From: an uncultured Bacillota bacterium | GTDB taxonomy: Bacteria; Bacillota; Clostridia; Peptostreptococcales; Anaerovoracaceae | Length of the DNA stretch: 8,533 nucleotides | Reading direction: 5' to 3' | Assembly (NCBI GenBank): GCA_902465215.1 | Contig: CABQMM010000037.1 | Span: forward strand, 1 to 8,533 | Part shown: positions 1 to 6,267 of the stretch, piece by piece | Layout: every line of letters begins with the position of its first letter | Numbering within the stretch: the first letter of the stretch is position 1 | Notes under the pieces: model-generated | Database searches by the model: none | What the model was told of the DNA's origin: nothing | Seen by the model: the letters and a program-made list of their open reading frames with translations, nothing else | Translations under genes and position numbers: made by a program

Positions 1-21
1 CCCATAATATGATAGCAAACT

Positions 22-49
22 TCGCACTTGCAGTTTATTGCAGGTGCGA
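22..49. terminator. Hairpin terminator candidate at the end of the minus-strand operon
   Basis: An 11-bp stem with one G-T wobble pairs 22-32 with 39-49 around a 6-nt loop. The TAA stop codon of the minus-strand ferredoxin-membrane gene (35-37) lies inside the loop. On the plus strand the stem is followed by TTTTCGTTTC, a fair T tract; on the minus strand only a weak T-rich stretch follows. It may therefore end a plus-strand gene entering from the left, act in both directions, or stop the minus operon inefficiently. Confidence 0.5.
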
Positions 50-889
50 TTTTCGTTTCATCCTCAGCTCCAGTGCCTTGGTCGGACAGTTCTGCACGCA
101 CGCAAGGCAAAGGATGCACTCCGTGCGATTCCGTCTATTCTTAAATGGAACATCCGGCTCCACATTCATCGGGCACACCCTGCGGCACTTTCCGCAAGAA
201 ACACATTTTTCTGCATCTGCCTCGATGCGCATCAGCGAAAGGCTGCTTGCCAGCTTCAAAAAAACAGTAATCGGGCAGAGGTATTTGCAAAACGCTCTGT
301 TATCCTTAAATGCAAAGGCGAGCGCAATTCCCGCCGCATAATAGGCGGCATTTCCTATCAAAAAAGCATACCACATAATCCGCCCTTTATTCTCAGTGCC
401 AAACAAGAAAAGTGATGCTGCAAAGACAAGCGATAACGCGAAGAGCAAATAACGAAAGATGCCGAGTCTTTGCTTTCGCTCTCCTTCCGGCTGCTTAAAC
501 GGCAGCAGGTCAAGCACCATTGCCGTCCAGCAAGCGTATCCGCACCAGCCGCGTCCGAACACAAGCGGCCCGAAAATCTTGGCAACCGCGTAATGAATCG
601 TCGCTGCTTCGAACACACCGAGGAAAAGATAGTACCAGAATCCTTCAATCTGCATGTTTTCACCGCAGATAATCCCCAGATACACGAGCATGTAACTTCC
701 CACAAAAAACTGCACCGCATGACGCGCATAGGTCTTTTTTCCTGAAATGAGCGCAGTACCCAGCGCAATCGACGCACCTATGTAGCTGAAGTTAAACAGA
801 TAAAAGATATTATCTTTAGTCAGCCAAAGACTAATCGCAATCGCCTCAAAAATCACGAGCATCAAAAGTGACGGCATGTATTTCTTCAT
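35..889 (-). CDS. Membrane-anchored 2x[4Fe-4S] ferredoxin-type electron-transfer protein (NapH/YccM-like)
   Basis: This 284-aa protein is probably a cytoplasmic-membrane electron carrier. Residues about 5-195 contain some six hydrophobic segments. Two cysteine pairs of the NapH/NosR/CcoG type lie in them or next to them: GWCGYAC (C116, C120) and CKYLC (C201, C205). The C-terminus holds two classical ferredoxin cluster motifs, C229-x2-C232-x2-C235-x3-C239-P and C258-x2-C261-x2-C264-x3-C268-P. In the NapH family such proteins pass electrons between the quinol pool or a reductase and soluble partners; here the partner is unknown. The ATG at 889 has a strong site (AAGGAAGGA, about 9 nt upstream). 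The gene follows mutY by 21 nt and is the last gene of the operon. Family assignment is firm, the specific role is not. Confidence 0.85.
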   Translation of the reverse strand: MKKYMPSLLMLVIFEAIAISLWLTKDNIFYLFNFSYIGASIALGTALISGKKTYARHAVQFFVGSYMLVYLGIICGENMQIEGFWYYLFLGVFEAATIHYAVAKIFGPLVFGRGWCGYACWTAMVLDLLPFKQPEGERKQRLGIFRYLLFALSLVFAASLFLFGTENKGRIMWYAFLIGNAAYYAAGIALAFAFKDNRAFCKYLCPITVFLKLASSLSLMRIEADAEKCVSCGKCRRVCPMNVEPDVPFKNRRNRTECILCLACVQNCPTKALELRMKRKSHLQ

Positions 890-910
890 AAATGCAAATC
901 CTTCCTTCCA

Positions 911-1954
911 TCAAAAATACAGGAATGCCGACGGCAGCGGAATTTCCTTTTCCATCTTGCTTTCATCCGCCCAAATGAAGTCACCGTCCGTGCCTTTTCC
1001 CTGCCTGCCGCATGGAATATAGTATCCGGTCATGTGCCACTCCACATGAGAAAAGATGTGCTTGTACTCACTGCTTCGGCTCAGTCCCGCCGGGCTGCAC
1101 CCCCACTCTGCGGCCAGCGCGAGAGCCTCATCCGGCGCAAGTTTTTCTGCCACATTCGGATACTGGTAAAGCCCGTGCAGAACGCCTTTCTCTTTTCGCT
1201 TCTGCACCGCCCTGCAGCCCTCACATTCCAAAAGGAAAACGGTCATTTCCATGATTTTTCTTTCTTTTTTCTTTGCTTTGACTGGATAACTACGCATCGT
1301 ACCGTGCTCGCAGGCACCGCAGTAAGCCCTCACCGGGCAGACATCGCATTTCGGTACTCCGTTCGGCACACAGACAATTGCGCCGATTTCCATCAGGCCC
1401 TGCGTGAAGTCGCCGCAGTTTTGGTCAGGGTAAATCCCGCGCAGCATTTCTGCGTATTTTTTCTTGGTGCTTTGCTTCGTAATGTCAGACTCATCTTCTG
1501 TCAGGCGGCTCATCACTCGCAGCACATTTCCATCCACCGCGGGAGTCGGCTCATCGAAGCAGTTTGAGGCAATCGCGCCCGCTGTATATTCCCCGATTCC
1601 GGGTAAGGTCAAAATATCCGCATAGTTTCCTGGGAACTCGCCGTTATGTGCCTTTAGGATTTGTTTCGCTGCTTTTTGCATATTCCGCACGCGGTTATAG
1701 TAGCCAAGGCCCTGCCAGAGCTTTAAAAGACTTTCTTCGTCCGTTTCTGCCAAATCCTGCACGTTCGGCAGCGCCTCCATCCATCTGCGGTAATATTCCC
1801 GCACGGCTTCCACTCGCGTCTGCTGGAGCATAATCTCTGAAACCCAGATATGATACGGCTGTCTGTCCTCCCTCCACGGGAGTTGACGTTTATTTTCACG
1901 AAACCAGCTTGTGACCGCTTCCGTAAATGTCTTGTCGATTTTCTTCATTTCCAT
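911..1954 (-). CDS. mutY: A/G-specific adenine DNA glycosylase MutY
   Basis: Removes adenine mispaired with 8-oxoguanine or guanine in base-excision repair. With the start at 1954 it has 347 aa, normal for MutY. Visible landmarks: the LPWR and SEIMLQQT region with catalytic Glu40; helix-hairpin-helix LPGIGEYTAGAI at 117-128; VDGNV with catalytic Asp141; a [4Fe-4S] ligand set C195, C203, C206, C212; and a C-terminal NUDIX-like 8-oxoG recognition domain with the FSH loop at 301-303. The first cysteine spacing is x7 rather than the x6 of E. coli. Start choice: ATG 1954 has GGAAAG 8 nt upstream; ATG 1948 forms an ATGA overlap with the preceding stop and is equally possible. A TTG at 1990 adds a non-conserved tail and has no ribosome site. 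Either way it is translationally coupled to the flavoprotein gene. Confidence 0.95.
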   Translation of the reverse strand: MEMKKIDKTFTEAVTSWFRENKRQLPWREDRQPYHIWVSEIMLQQTRVEAVREYYRRWMEALPNVQDLAETDEESLLKLWQGLGYYNRVRNMQKAAKQILKAHNGEFPGNYADILTLPGIGEYTAGAIASNCFDEPTPAVDGNVLRVMSRLTEDESDITKQSTKKKYAEMLRGIYPDQNCGDFTQGLMEIGAIVCVPNGVPKCDVCPVRAYCGACEHGTMRSYPVKAKKKERKIMEMTVFLLECEGCRAVQKRKEKGVLHGLYQYPNVAEKLAPDEALALAAEWGCSPAGLSRSSEYKHIFSHVEWHMTGYYIPCGRQGKGTDGDFIWADESKMEKEIPLPSAFLYF

Positions 1955-2643
1955 GGCCTGTTCTTTCCATGCCAGCCGCGTTCTTCCCAATAGGAATAAT
2001 CCGGTTCAACGGGCGGCATATGCTTGTGTCCGCAGCGAATCAGACTGAACCACCTTCTGCCGAAGAAACTCGGCGATTTCGGATTCTGATTTGCTTTTAT
2101 CTTTTTTGCGAGGGCATCGGTTTTGCGGTGAATCTTTTTCATCACACTGTCCGGAATCCCGTCCGGCGCAGAAGCGCGAACTCCCAATCCCAGTTTGTAC
2201 ACCTTTGGAATTCCCCAGAAGTTTAGGCTGTCTGCCATGTCTTTGCAAGTACTTTTCATTCCGCCTCCGGCAGCGGTGCAAATGCTGACTGCCTGCTTCT
2301 TAAACATAATTTCCTTCGGCCTGTGAACGATCCACTGCGTGCCAAAATGGTCGAGGAACGCCATCATCTGCCCGGTTGCGTGATAGACATAGACCGGACT
2401 TGTCAGCAAAATAACATCCGCTTCATCCATCGCCGTCGCCAGCGGTTCTAACTGTGCATAATGCGGGCAATGCGTCAGATCGCTCCGAAAACAGGTCCAG
2501 CACCCGATACACGGCTTGTCAAAATCCCTTGGCAGAAAAAACTCCGTGATTTCCTCCTGCGCTGCAATCTTCTCCGCAAGCTCTCTTGCAATCATGCGAG
2601 TGCTTCCCTTATGATTCTGACCATTTACAATGACTACTTTCAT
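1945..2643 (-). CDS. Iron-sulfur flavoprotein / NAD(P)H-dependent FMN oxidoreductase family protein
   Basis: A 232-aa flavodoxin-fold protein. It opens with beta-strand MKVVIVNG and the FMN-phosphate loop GSTR (13-16), and has SPVY at 82-85 as the second flavin contact. Between them is a compact cysteine motif, C45-x2-C48-x2-C51-x7-C59, which fits the Isf-type pattern C-x2-C-x2-C-x(4-7)-C that binds a [4Fe-4S] cluster in archaeal and clostridial iron-sulfur flavoproteins. The likely role is cytoplasmic electron transfer or reduction of a quinone, disulfide or oxidant; the substrate is unknown. ATG 2643 is preferred over an upstream GTG (2730) because AGGAG lies 10 nt before it and the flavodoxin fold starts exactly there. 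The gene lies 16 nt after the glycosyltransferase, and its stop overlaps the start of mutY. Confidence 0.85.
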   Translation of the reverse strand: MKVVIVNGQNHKGSTRMIARELAEKIAAQEEITEFFLPRDFDKPCIGCWTCFRSDLTHCPHYAQLEPLATAMDEADVILLTSPVYVYHATGQMMAFLDHFGTQWIVHRPKEIMFKKQAVSICTAAGGGMKSTCKDMADSLNFWGIPKVYKLGLGVRASAPDGIPDSVMKKIHRKTDALAKKIKANQNPKSPSFFGRRWFSLIRCGHKHMPPVEPDYSYWEERGWHGKNRPWK

Positions 2644-2659
2644 CTCAAATCCACTCCTA

Positions 2660-3859
2660 TCATTTGTTTTTCTGTATTTTTTCACCCTTTCCGCAAACCT
2701 GCAGAATCTTGTCGGCCGCAGCAGAAGCACCTCCGCATCTATGAAAACCTTCTGAAATCATCTCTGCATTTTTCTTGTATGACGGCTCAGCCATTAGCTT
2801 TTCGGCGGCATGCCTTATCGTCTGCACCTCAGTGTTTTCGAGCAAAATTCCTGCGCCGAGCTCGGCCGTTCTTCTCGCCACGCCAAGCTGCTCTGAAGTC
2901 TGCGGAAGCATGGCAATCGGCACGCCGAAGTACAAGCTTTCACTTACGCTGTTCATTCCGCAGTGCGAAAAGAATATGTCGGCTTTGCGGAGAACCGCAA
3001 TCTGGTCGACCCTGCGGTAGACGGAGATGTTCGCCGGAAGCTGTCCGAAGTCCGAAAGCCTCACCACATCGCCTGCAGAAAGAATCATCTGATACGGTGT
3101 GTCTGCAAATGCCTCGATAAATCTCTCGTACAGCGGCATCATGTCGTTGTTGACCGTCCCCATTGAAATATATATGAGATTTTCTTTCGTTTTTTCAATT
3201 TCCTGTGTGCATGGCCTGATTGACGGACCCACGAAGCTGTATTTATCTGAAAAGGTTTCCGCGCAAGGCTGAAATTCGGGGGATGTATAAACAATTGTCT
3301 CGGTATTCTCATTATTCGCTATGATGTCAAGAAAGCTCTTGATTGGGTAGCCTTTTTCCTGCAGACGCTTCACATCACGCCTCATCTTCGGAAGCGCGCG
3401 AAGGAGCTCAAAAAATCCTGTGCCGCCATGCTTCATAATTTTCGCAGATTCTTTGTTAAAGGCAAATGTCGTCGTGGATGAAACGAACGGAATTCCATAT
3501 TTGAGCGCCGCAGCTTTGCCCCATACCGCCATGGAATCCGCAACAATGCAGTCCGGTTTCAGCGTTTCCATGTCTGCTTTGATTTTTTCATCAAGCGCTA
3601 AGGTCGTATCCACCAGAATTTTAATCGAAAATGCCATATCTTTTCCGATTCTTGCCCCATCTGCGGGGCTGAGCTTCTGCTCCATGTCATATTCGTCGCA
3701 GGAGACGAACTTTGCACCTGCCTCTTCAATTCTCTCGCGGAGCATATTATAGGAATAGTAATAGACCTCGTGCCCTCTGGATACCAGCTCTCTGACCACG
3801 CCAAGCGTCGGGTTCGTGTGTCCCTGCGCCGGAATGCAGAAAAATACAATTTTACTCAT
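2660..3859 (-). CDS. MGT-family UDP-glycosyltransferase (macrolide glycosyltransferase-like, GT1)
   Basis: A 399-aa GT-B fold enzyme of the size and pattern of OleD/YjiC-type glycosyltransferases, which move a sugar from a UDP-sugar to a small hydrophobic acceptor. The N-terminal motif PAQGHTNP carries the expected catalytic base His14, and VADSMAVWG at 106-114 carries its Asp108 partner. The C-terminal nucleotide-sugar site shows ISMGTVNN (231-238), SHCGMNSVSES (298-308, where HGG is more common) and PQTSEQ (319-324). No membrane segment or signal peptide is visible. The acceptor cannot be predicted; detoxification of a xenobiotic or modification of a metabolite are both possible. The ATG at 3859 overlaps the stop of the AbrB-type gene (ATGAGTAA), and its ribosome site AAGGA lies in the Glu/Lys-rich codons at the end of that gene. 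Confidence 0.9.
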   Translation of the reverse strand: MSKIVFFCIPAQGHTNPTLGVVRELVSRGHEVYYYSYNMLRERIEEAGAKFVSCDEYDMEQKLSPADGARIGKDMAFSIKILVDTTLALDEKIKADMETLKPDCIVADSMAVWGKAAALKYGIPFVSSTTTFAFNKESAKIMKHGGTGFFELLRALPKMRRDVKRLQEKGYPIKSFLDIIANNENTETIVYTSPEFQPCAETFSDKYSFVGPSIRPCTQEIEKTKENLIYISMGTVNNDMMPLYERFIEAFADTPYQMILSAGDVVRLSDFGQLPANISVYRRVDQIAVLRKADIFFSHCGMNSVSESLYFGVPIAMLPQTSEQLGVARRTAELGAGILLENTEVQTIRHAAEKLMAEPSYKKNAEMISEGFHRCGGASAAADKILQVCGKGEKIQKNK

Positions 3860-4085
3860 TTTCTTTTCCTTCTTCCTTTTCGTTCATTTCGGAAAAAATA
3901 CGGGAAATCAATTCGCCCTGCATCCGCTTCGGAAGAATTGCAATTCCCCTTTCCGGATCGCCGAGTACGATGATTTCGTCTCCCGGCGCGAGTTCAAACA
4001 GCTCCCTGGCTTCTTTCGGAATCACAAACTGTCCCTTTTCTCCGATTTTTACCATCCATGCGTATTTATTGTCATGTGTTTTCAT
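3852..4085 (-). CDS. AbrB/MazE/SpoVT-family DNA-binding protein
   Basis: A 77-aa swapped-hairpin transcription factor. Residues 8-53 match the AbrB-like domain: a WMVKIGEKGQFVIPKEAREL core, then a PGDEIIVLGD turn and a final strand GIAILPK. The remaining tail (54-77) is charged and helical. Such proteins dimerise and bind AT-rich or palindromic DNA, often repressing their own operon. It is the first gene of the minus-strand operon and overlaps the glycosyltransferase start by 8 bp. ATG 4085 is preferred over the upstream start at 4181, because the leader would run through the promoter and is not AbrB-like; GGAGG lies about 13 nt upstream, slightly far. No toxin gene is adjacent, so an antitoxin role is not supported. 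Autoregulation through the dyad at 4136-4158 is my inference. Confidence 0.85.
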   Translation of the reverse strand: MKTHDNKYAWMVKIGEKGQFVIPKEARELFELAPGDEIIVLGDPERGIAILPKRMQGELISRIFSEMNEKEEGKENE

Positions 4086-4107
4086 AATAAATTTGTTTCC
4101 TCCGTCC

Positions 4108-4129
4108 TTTAATATTCGTTTAATATCCG
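4108..4129. repeat. Tandem 11-bp direct repeat in the AbrB-operon leader
   Basis: TTTAATATTCG (4108-4118) is followed directly by TTTAATATCCG (4119-4129), a 10/11 match with a period of one helical turn. It lies between the predicted start point (about 4146) and the ribosome site of the AbrB-type gene. AT-rich repeats phased at one helical turn suit a protein that contacts one face of DNA, so this may be an operator. Confidence 0.5.
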
Positions 4130-4135
4130 TTTGAG

Positions 4136-4158
4136 TATGATTTGTATGAATAATCATA
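4136..4158. promoter_or_regulatory. Dyad operator candidate over the -10 of the AbrB operon
   Basis: TATGATT (4136-4142) and AATCATA (4152-4158) are perfect inverted repeats with a 9-nt spacer; a nested TATGA-4-TCATA lies at 4145-4158. The right arm covers the minus-strand -10 hexamer and the left arm reaches past the predicted start point. A protein bound here would block that promoter. The AbrB-type product is the obvious candidate, but nothing in the sequence proves it. Confidence 0.45.
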
Positions 4159-4181
4159 TCGTATTTTGTTTTAAAAGTCAA
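4153..4181 (-). promoter_or_regulatory. Sigma-A type promoter of the minus-strand operon
   Basis: On the minus strand TTGACT (4181-4176) is followed after exactly 17 nt by TATGAT (4158-4153), close to the TTGACA/TATAAT consensus. Start of transcription is predicted near 4146, giving a leader of about 60 nt before the AbrB-type gene at 4085. Confidence 0.75.
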
Positions 4182-4200
4182 GCTCTCTTGCCGCCTTCTC

Positions 4201-4229
4201 TTGTCTTTTTGCGTCGAAAACGATATAAT
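4201..4229 (+). promoter_or_regulatory. Sigma-A type promoter of the kinase/activator operon
   Basis: TTGTCT (4201-4206), a 17-nt spacer and a perfect TATAAT (4224-4229). Transcription should begin near 4236, about 40 nt ahead of the kinase start. It stands back to back with the minus-strand promoter; the two -35 boxes are only 19 nt apart, so factors bound between them could affect both. Confidence 0.7.
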
Positions 4230-4274
4230 AACCTATTGACGAAGTATAAGAAGGATAAGGAGGAAAATGCTGTC

Positions 4275-6266
4275 ATGCTGAAGGGTTTTGCCAAGCTTTT
4301 GTTTGCTGTCGTGCTGATTTTGGTCAGTGCCAGTCTTATCATTCAAATGAAGTACAGCATTTCTTTTAACGAATATCTGGCTTACTCGCAGCCGCTCACC
4401 CGTGAAGAGCAGCAGTTTCTCAAGGAAAAGAAATCACTGACTTACGGCATTGTTGCTGAAAACGCGCCTTTTACTTCTAAGAACGAACAAACAGGTGACA
4501 ACGAAGGACTTACCATCGACTACATTGATATTATATCGCAAGAGCTCAATATACCGATTTATGAAAAAGTGGTCGAGGCAGGCGATGAGCCGCAGGCTCT
4601 GCGCGAAGAGCAAATCGATATTACGGAGCTTTTTTCCGCTGCAAAAGGCAGCAGCAGTTATGTCTCGACACAGCCGGTTTATAAGCTCGATAACATTCTC
4701 GTGACATTGTATGAAAACAAAAAAATTAATTATATCAGGGACTTAAATACGAAAAAAATTGCCGTGCTCAAGGATGAGTTTTTGGAAAAAGCGCTGACAG
4801 GCTCGATGCCGAAGGGGCAAACGACGAATTTCGTCTATGTGCCAAGTATGAAAACCGGGCTTACCATGCTTGCGGAAGGCAAAGTTGACGCAGTTGCCGG
4901 GACAGAGCTTACAATTAATTATTATGCACAGCAGCTCGGCATGGAAAATTCCCTGCGTCACATTGGCGATAAGATTTGCAGCGAAGATGTTGCCCTTGCG
5001 GTAAGCGTATACAATACGAAGCTTTACAATATCCTGAACAAAACTTTGCTCCAGCTCAAAAAAGACGGTGCCTTTGACAGTTCGCAAAAACTTTGGCTCG
5101 GCTCTTCTGCCAGCATGGTTACAAACTCCGCCAGCGTAAGGTGGGCCGAGTGGATTATCATCGTCTGCGTAGCGATTGTCGAGCTTCTGATGTTCTGGGA
5201 ATCGGTTCTCAACCGCAGAATCGAGAAAAAAACGTTGGAACTCCGCATTGAAAAGAAGAATCTGCAGACGATCATCGACAACATAGACGCTTTAATCGCG
5301 GTAATCAGCGGCGATGACATTATTACGCAGTGCAACGCCTTCGGAAAACGGCTCCTCGGCGACGAACGGGCTTCCTTCTTAGGCTGCGGCATCGGCTCTG
5401 TCGAGATTTTGGGTGATTTATACCGGCTCTATTCTGCCGACCCGAATGCGCCTTACTACGCCTACAGGCATCGGGAGTATGCGATTTCCGTCCGTGTGCT
5501 GAACCCTGAAAAAGGAACACGGCTGATTCGGATTGAGGACTGTACCGAAAGCAATCTTGCCGAGAGGAAGCTCCGTCAGGAAAACAAAATGGCTGCGGTC
5601 GGTCAGCTTTCTGCCGGACTGGCGCACGAAATCCGAAATCCGCTCGGTCTGATAAAAAATTATTCCTATATTTTGCAGGATTACGCCGCAGACGACATGG
5701 CGCAGCATTCGCTGGATGTTATCAAGGATTCCGTCGGACGAATTGATTCGCTCATTGAGAATCTTCTCCGCTTCTCGCGGCTGAGTAACGATACCTCCGC
5801 CTCCTTCAATCTTGAAAAGCTCCTGCAGAGCATTTTAAGCCTTGAACGAAAAAAGCTCGATGCCGGAAAAATTGAAATTGCACTGTCCTGCCCACAGGAT
5901 TTTTCCATCCGCACCAGAGAAGAGACCGTTAAAATCCTCGCCTTTAATCTCATCAACAATGCAGCAGAGGCGATAGCGGAAAGCGGACAAAAGAGCGGAA
6001 AAATTGAAATCAGCGTAACCCGCCTTGAGGAGAATAATTTGATACAAATGATATTTTCGGACAACGGTCCGGGTATGGATGAAAACTATCTGGAAAGGGT
6101 TTTCGATCCATTCTTCACAACAAAAGATACCGGCACGGGGCTTGGACTTTACATCGTCAGCACGGAAGTAGAAAAGGCCGGCGGACAAATTTCGGTAAAA
6201 AGCACGCCTTCCGAAGGCACGACATTCACCGTCCTGCTTCCGGATGAAAAAAATGAGGAGAAATGA
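4275..6266 (+). CDS. Membrane sensor histidine kinase with extracytoplasmic solute-binding (SBP_bac_3-like) domain and PAS domain
   Basis: A 663-aa kinase. Order: membrane segment about 6-24; extracytoplasmic Venus-flytrap domain about 38-277, opening with the BvgS/EvgS-like pattern LTREEQQFLKEK...LTYGIV..NAPF; second membrane segment about 290-310; coiled linker; PAS-like domain about 325-425; HisKA with phospho-acceptor His451 (LAHEIRNPLG); HATPase with N box NLINNAAEA (558-566), DNGPGM (596-601), FDPFFTT (610-616) and GTGLGL (620-625). All catalytic motifs are intact. It should bind a small solute outside the cell and phosphorylate the activator encoded 1 nt downstream. The arginine that usually clamps the ligand carboxylate in amino-acid-binding members is not obvious at AAKGSSSYV (122-130), so the ligand may not be a standard amino acid. 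ATG 4275 follows AAGGAGG by 11 nt; the frame stays open upstream to a TTG at 4131, but that stretch contains the promoters. Confidence 0.93.
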   Translation: MLKGFAKLLFAVVLILVSASLIIQMKYSISFNEYLAYSQPLTREEQQFLKEKKSLTYGIVAENAPFTSKNEQTGDNEGLTIDYIDIISQELNIPIYEKVVEAGDEPQALREEQIDITELFSAAKGSSSYVSTQPVYKLDNILVTLYENKKINYIRDLNTKKIAVLKDEFLEKALTGSMPKGQTTNFVYVPSMKTGLTMLAEGKVDAVAGTELTINYYAQQLGMENSLRHIGDKICSEDVALAVSVYNTKLYNILNKTLLQLKKDGAFDSSQKLWLGSSASMVTNSASVRWAEWIIIVCVAIVELLMFWESVLNRRIEKKTLELRIEKKNLQTIIDNIDALIAVISGDDIITQCNAFGKRLLGDERASFLGCGIGSVEILGDLYRLYSADPNAPYYAYRHREYAISVRVLNPEKGTRLIRIEDCTESNLAERKLRQENKMAAVGQLSAGLAHEIRNPLGLIKNYSYILQDYAADDMAQHSLDVIKDSVGRIDSLIENLLRFSRLSNDTSASFNLEKLLQSILSLERKKLDAGKIEIALSCPQDFSIRTREETVKILAFNLINNAAEAIAESGQKSGKIEISVTRLEENNLIQMIFSDNGPGMDENYLERVFDPFFTTKDTGTGLGLYIVSTEVEKAGGQISVKSTPSEGTTFTVLLPDEKNEEK

Positions 6267-6267
6267 A

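Noticed and set aside
1034..1567. Long plus-strand open frame opposite mutY, and similar open frames opposite other genes
   Set aside because: They are antisense shadows of well-recognised genes, with no family motifs and no ribosome site.
1955..1990. TTG start at 1990 for mutY
   Set aside because: It has no ribosome site, adds residues not typical of MutY, and enlarges the overlap with the flavoprotein gene.
4131..4274. TTG start at 4131 extending the kinase by 48 residues
   Set aside because: The extension crosses both promoters, has no signal or membrane character, and ATG 4275 has AAGGAGG before a clear membrane segment.
4267..4281. Tiny ORF ATG CTG TCA TGC TGA overlapping the kinase start
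   Set aside because: It is only four codons, its ATG lies 3 nt from the Shine-Dalgarno sequence, too close for normal initiation, and there is no attenuator structure.
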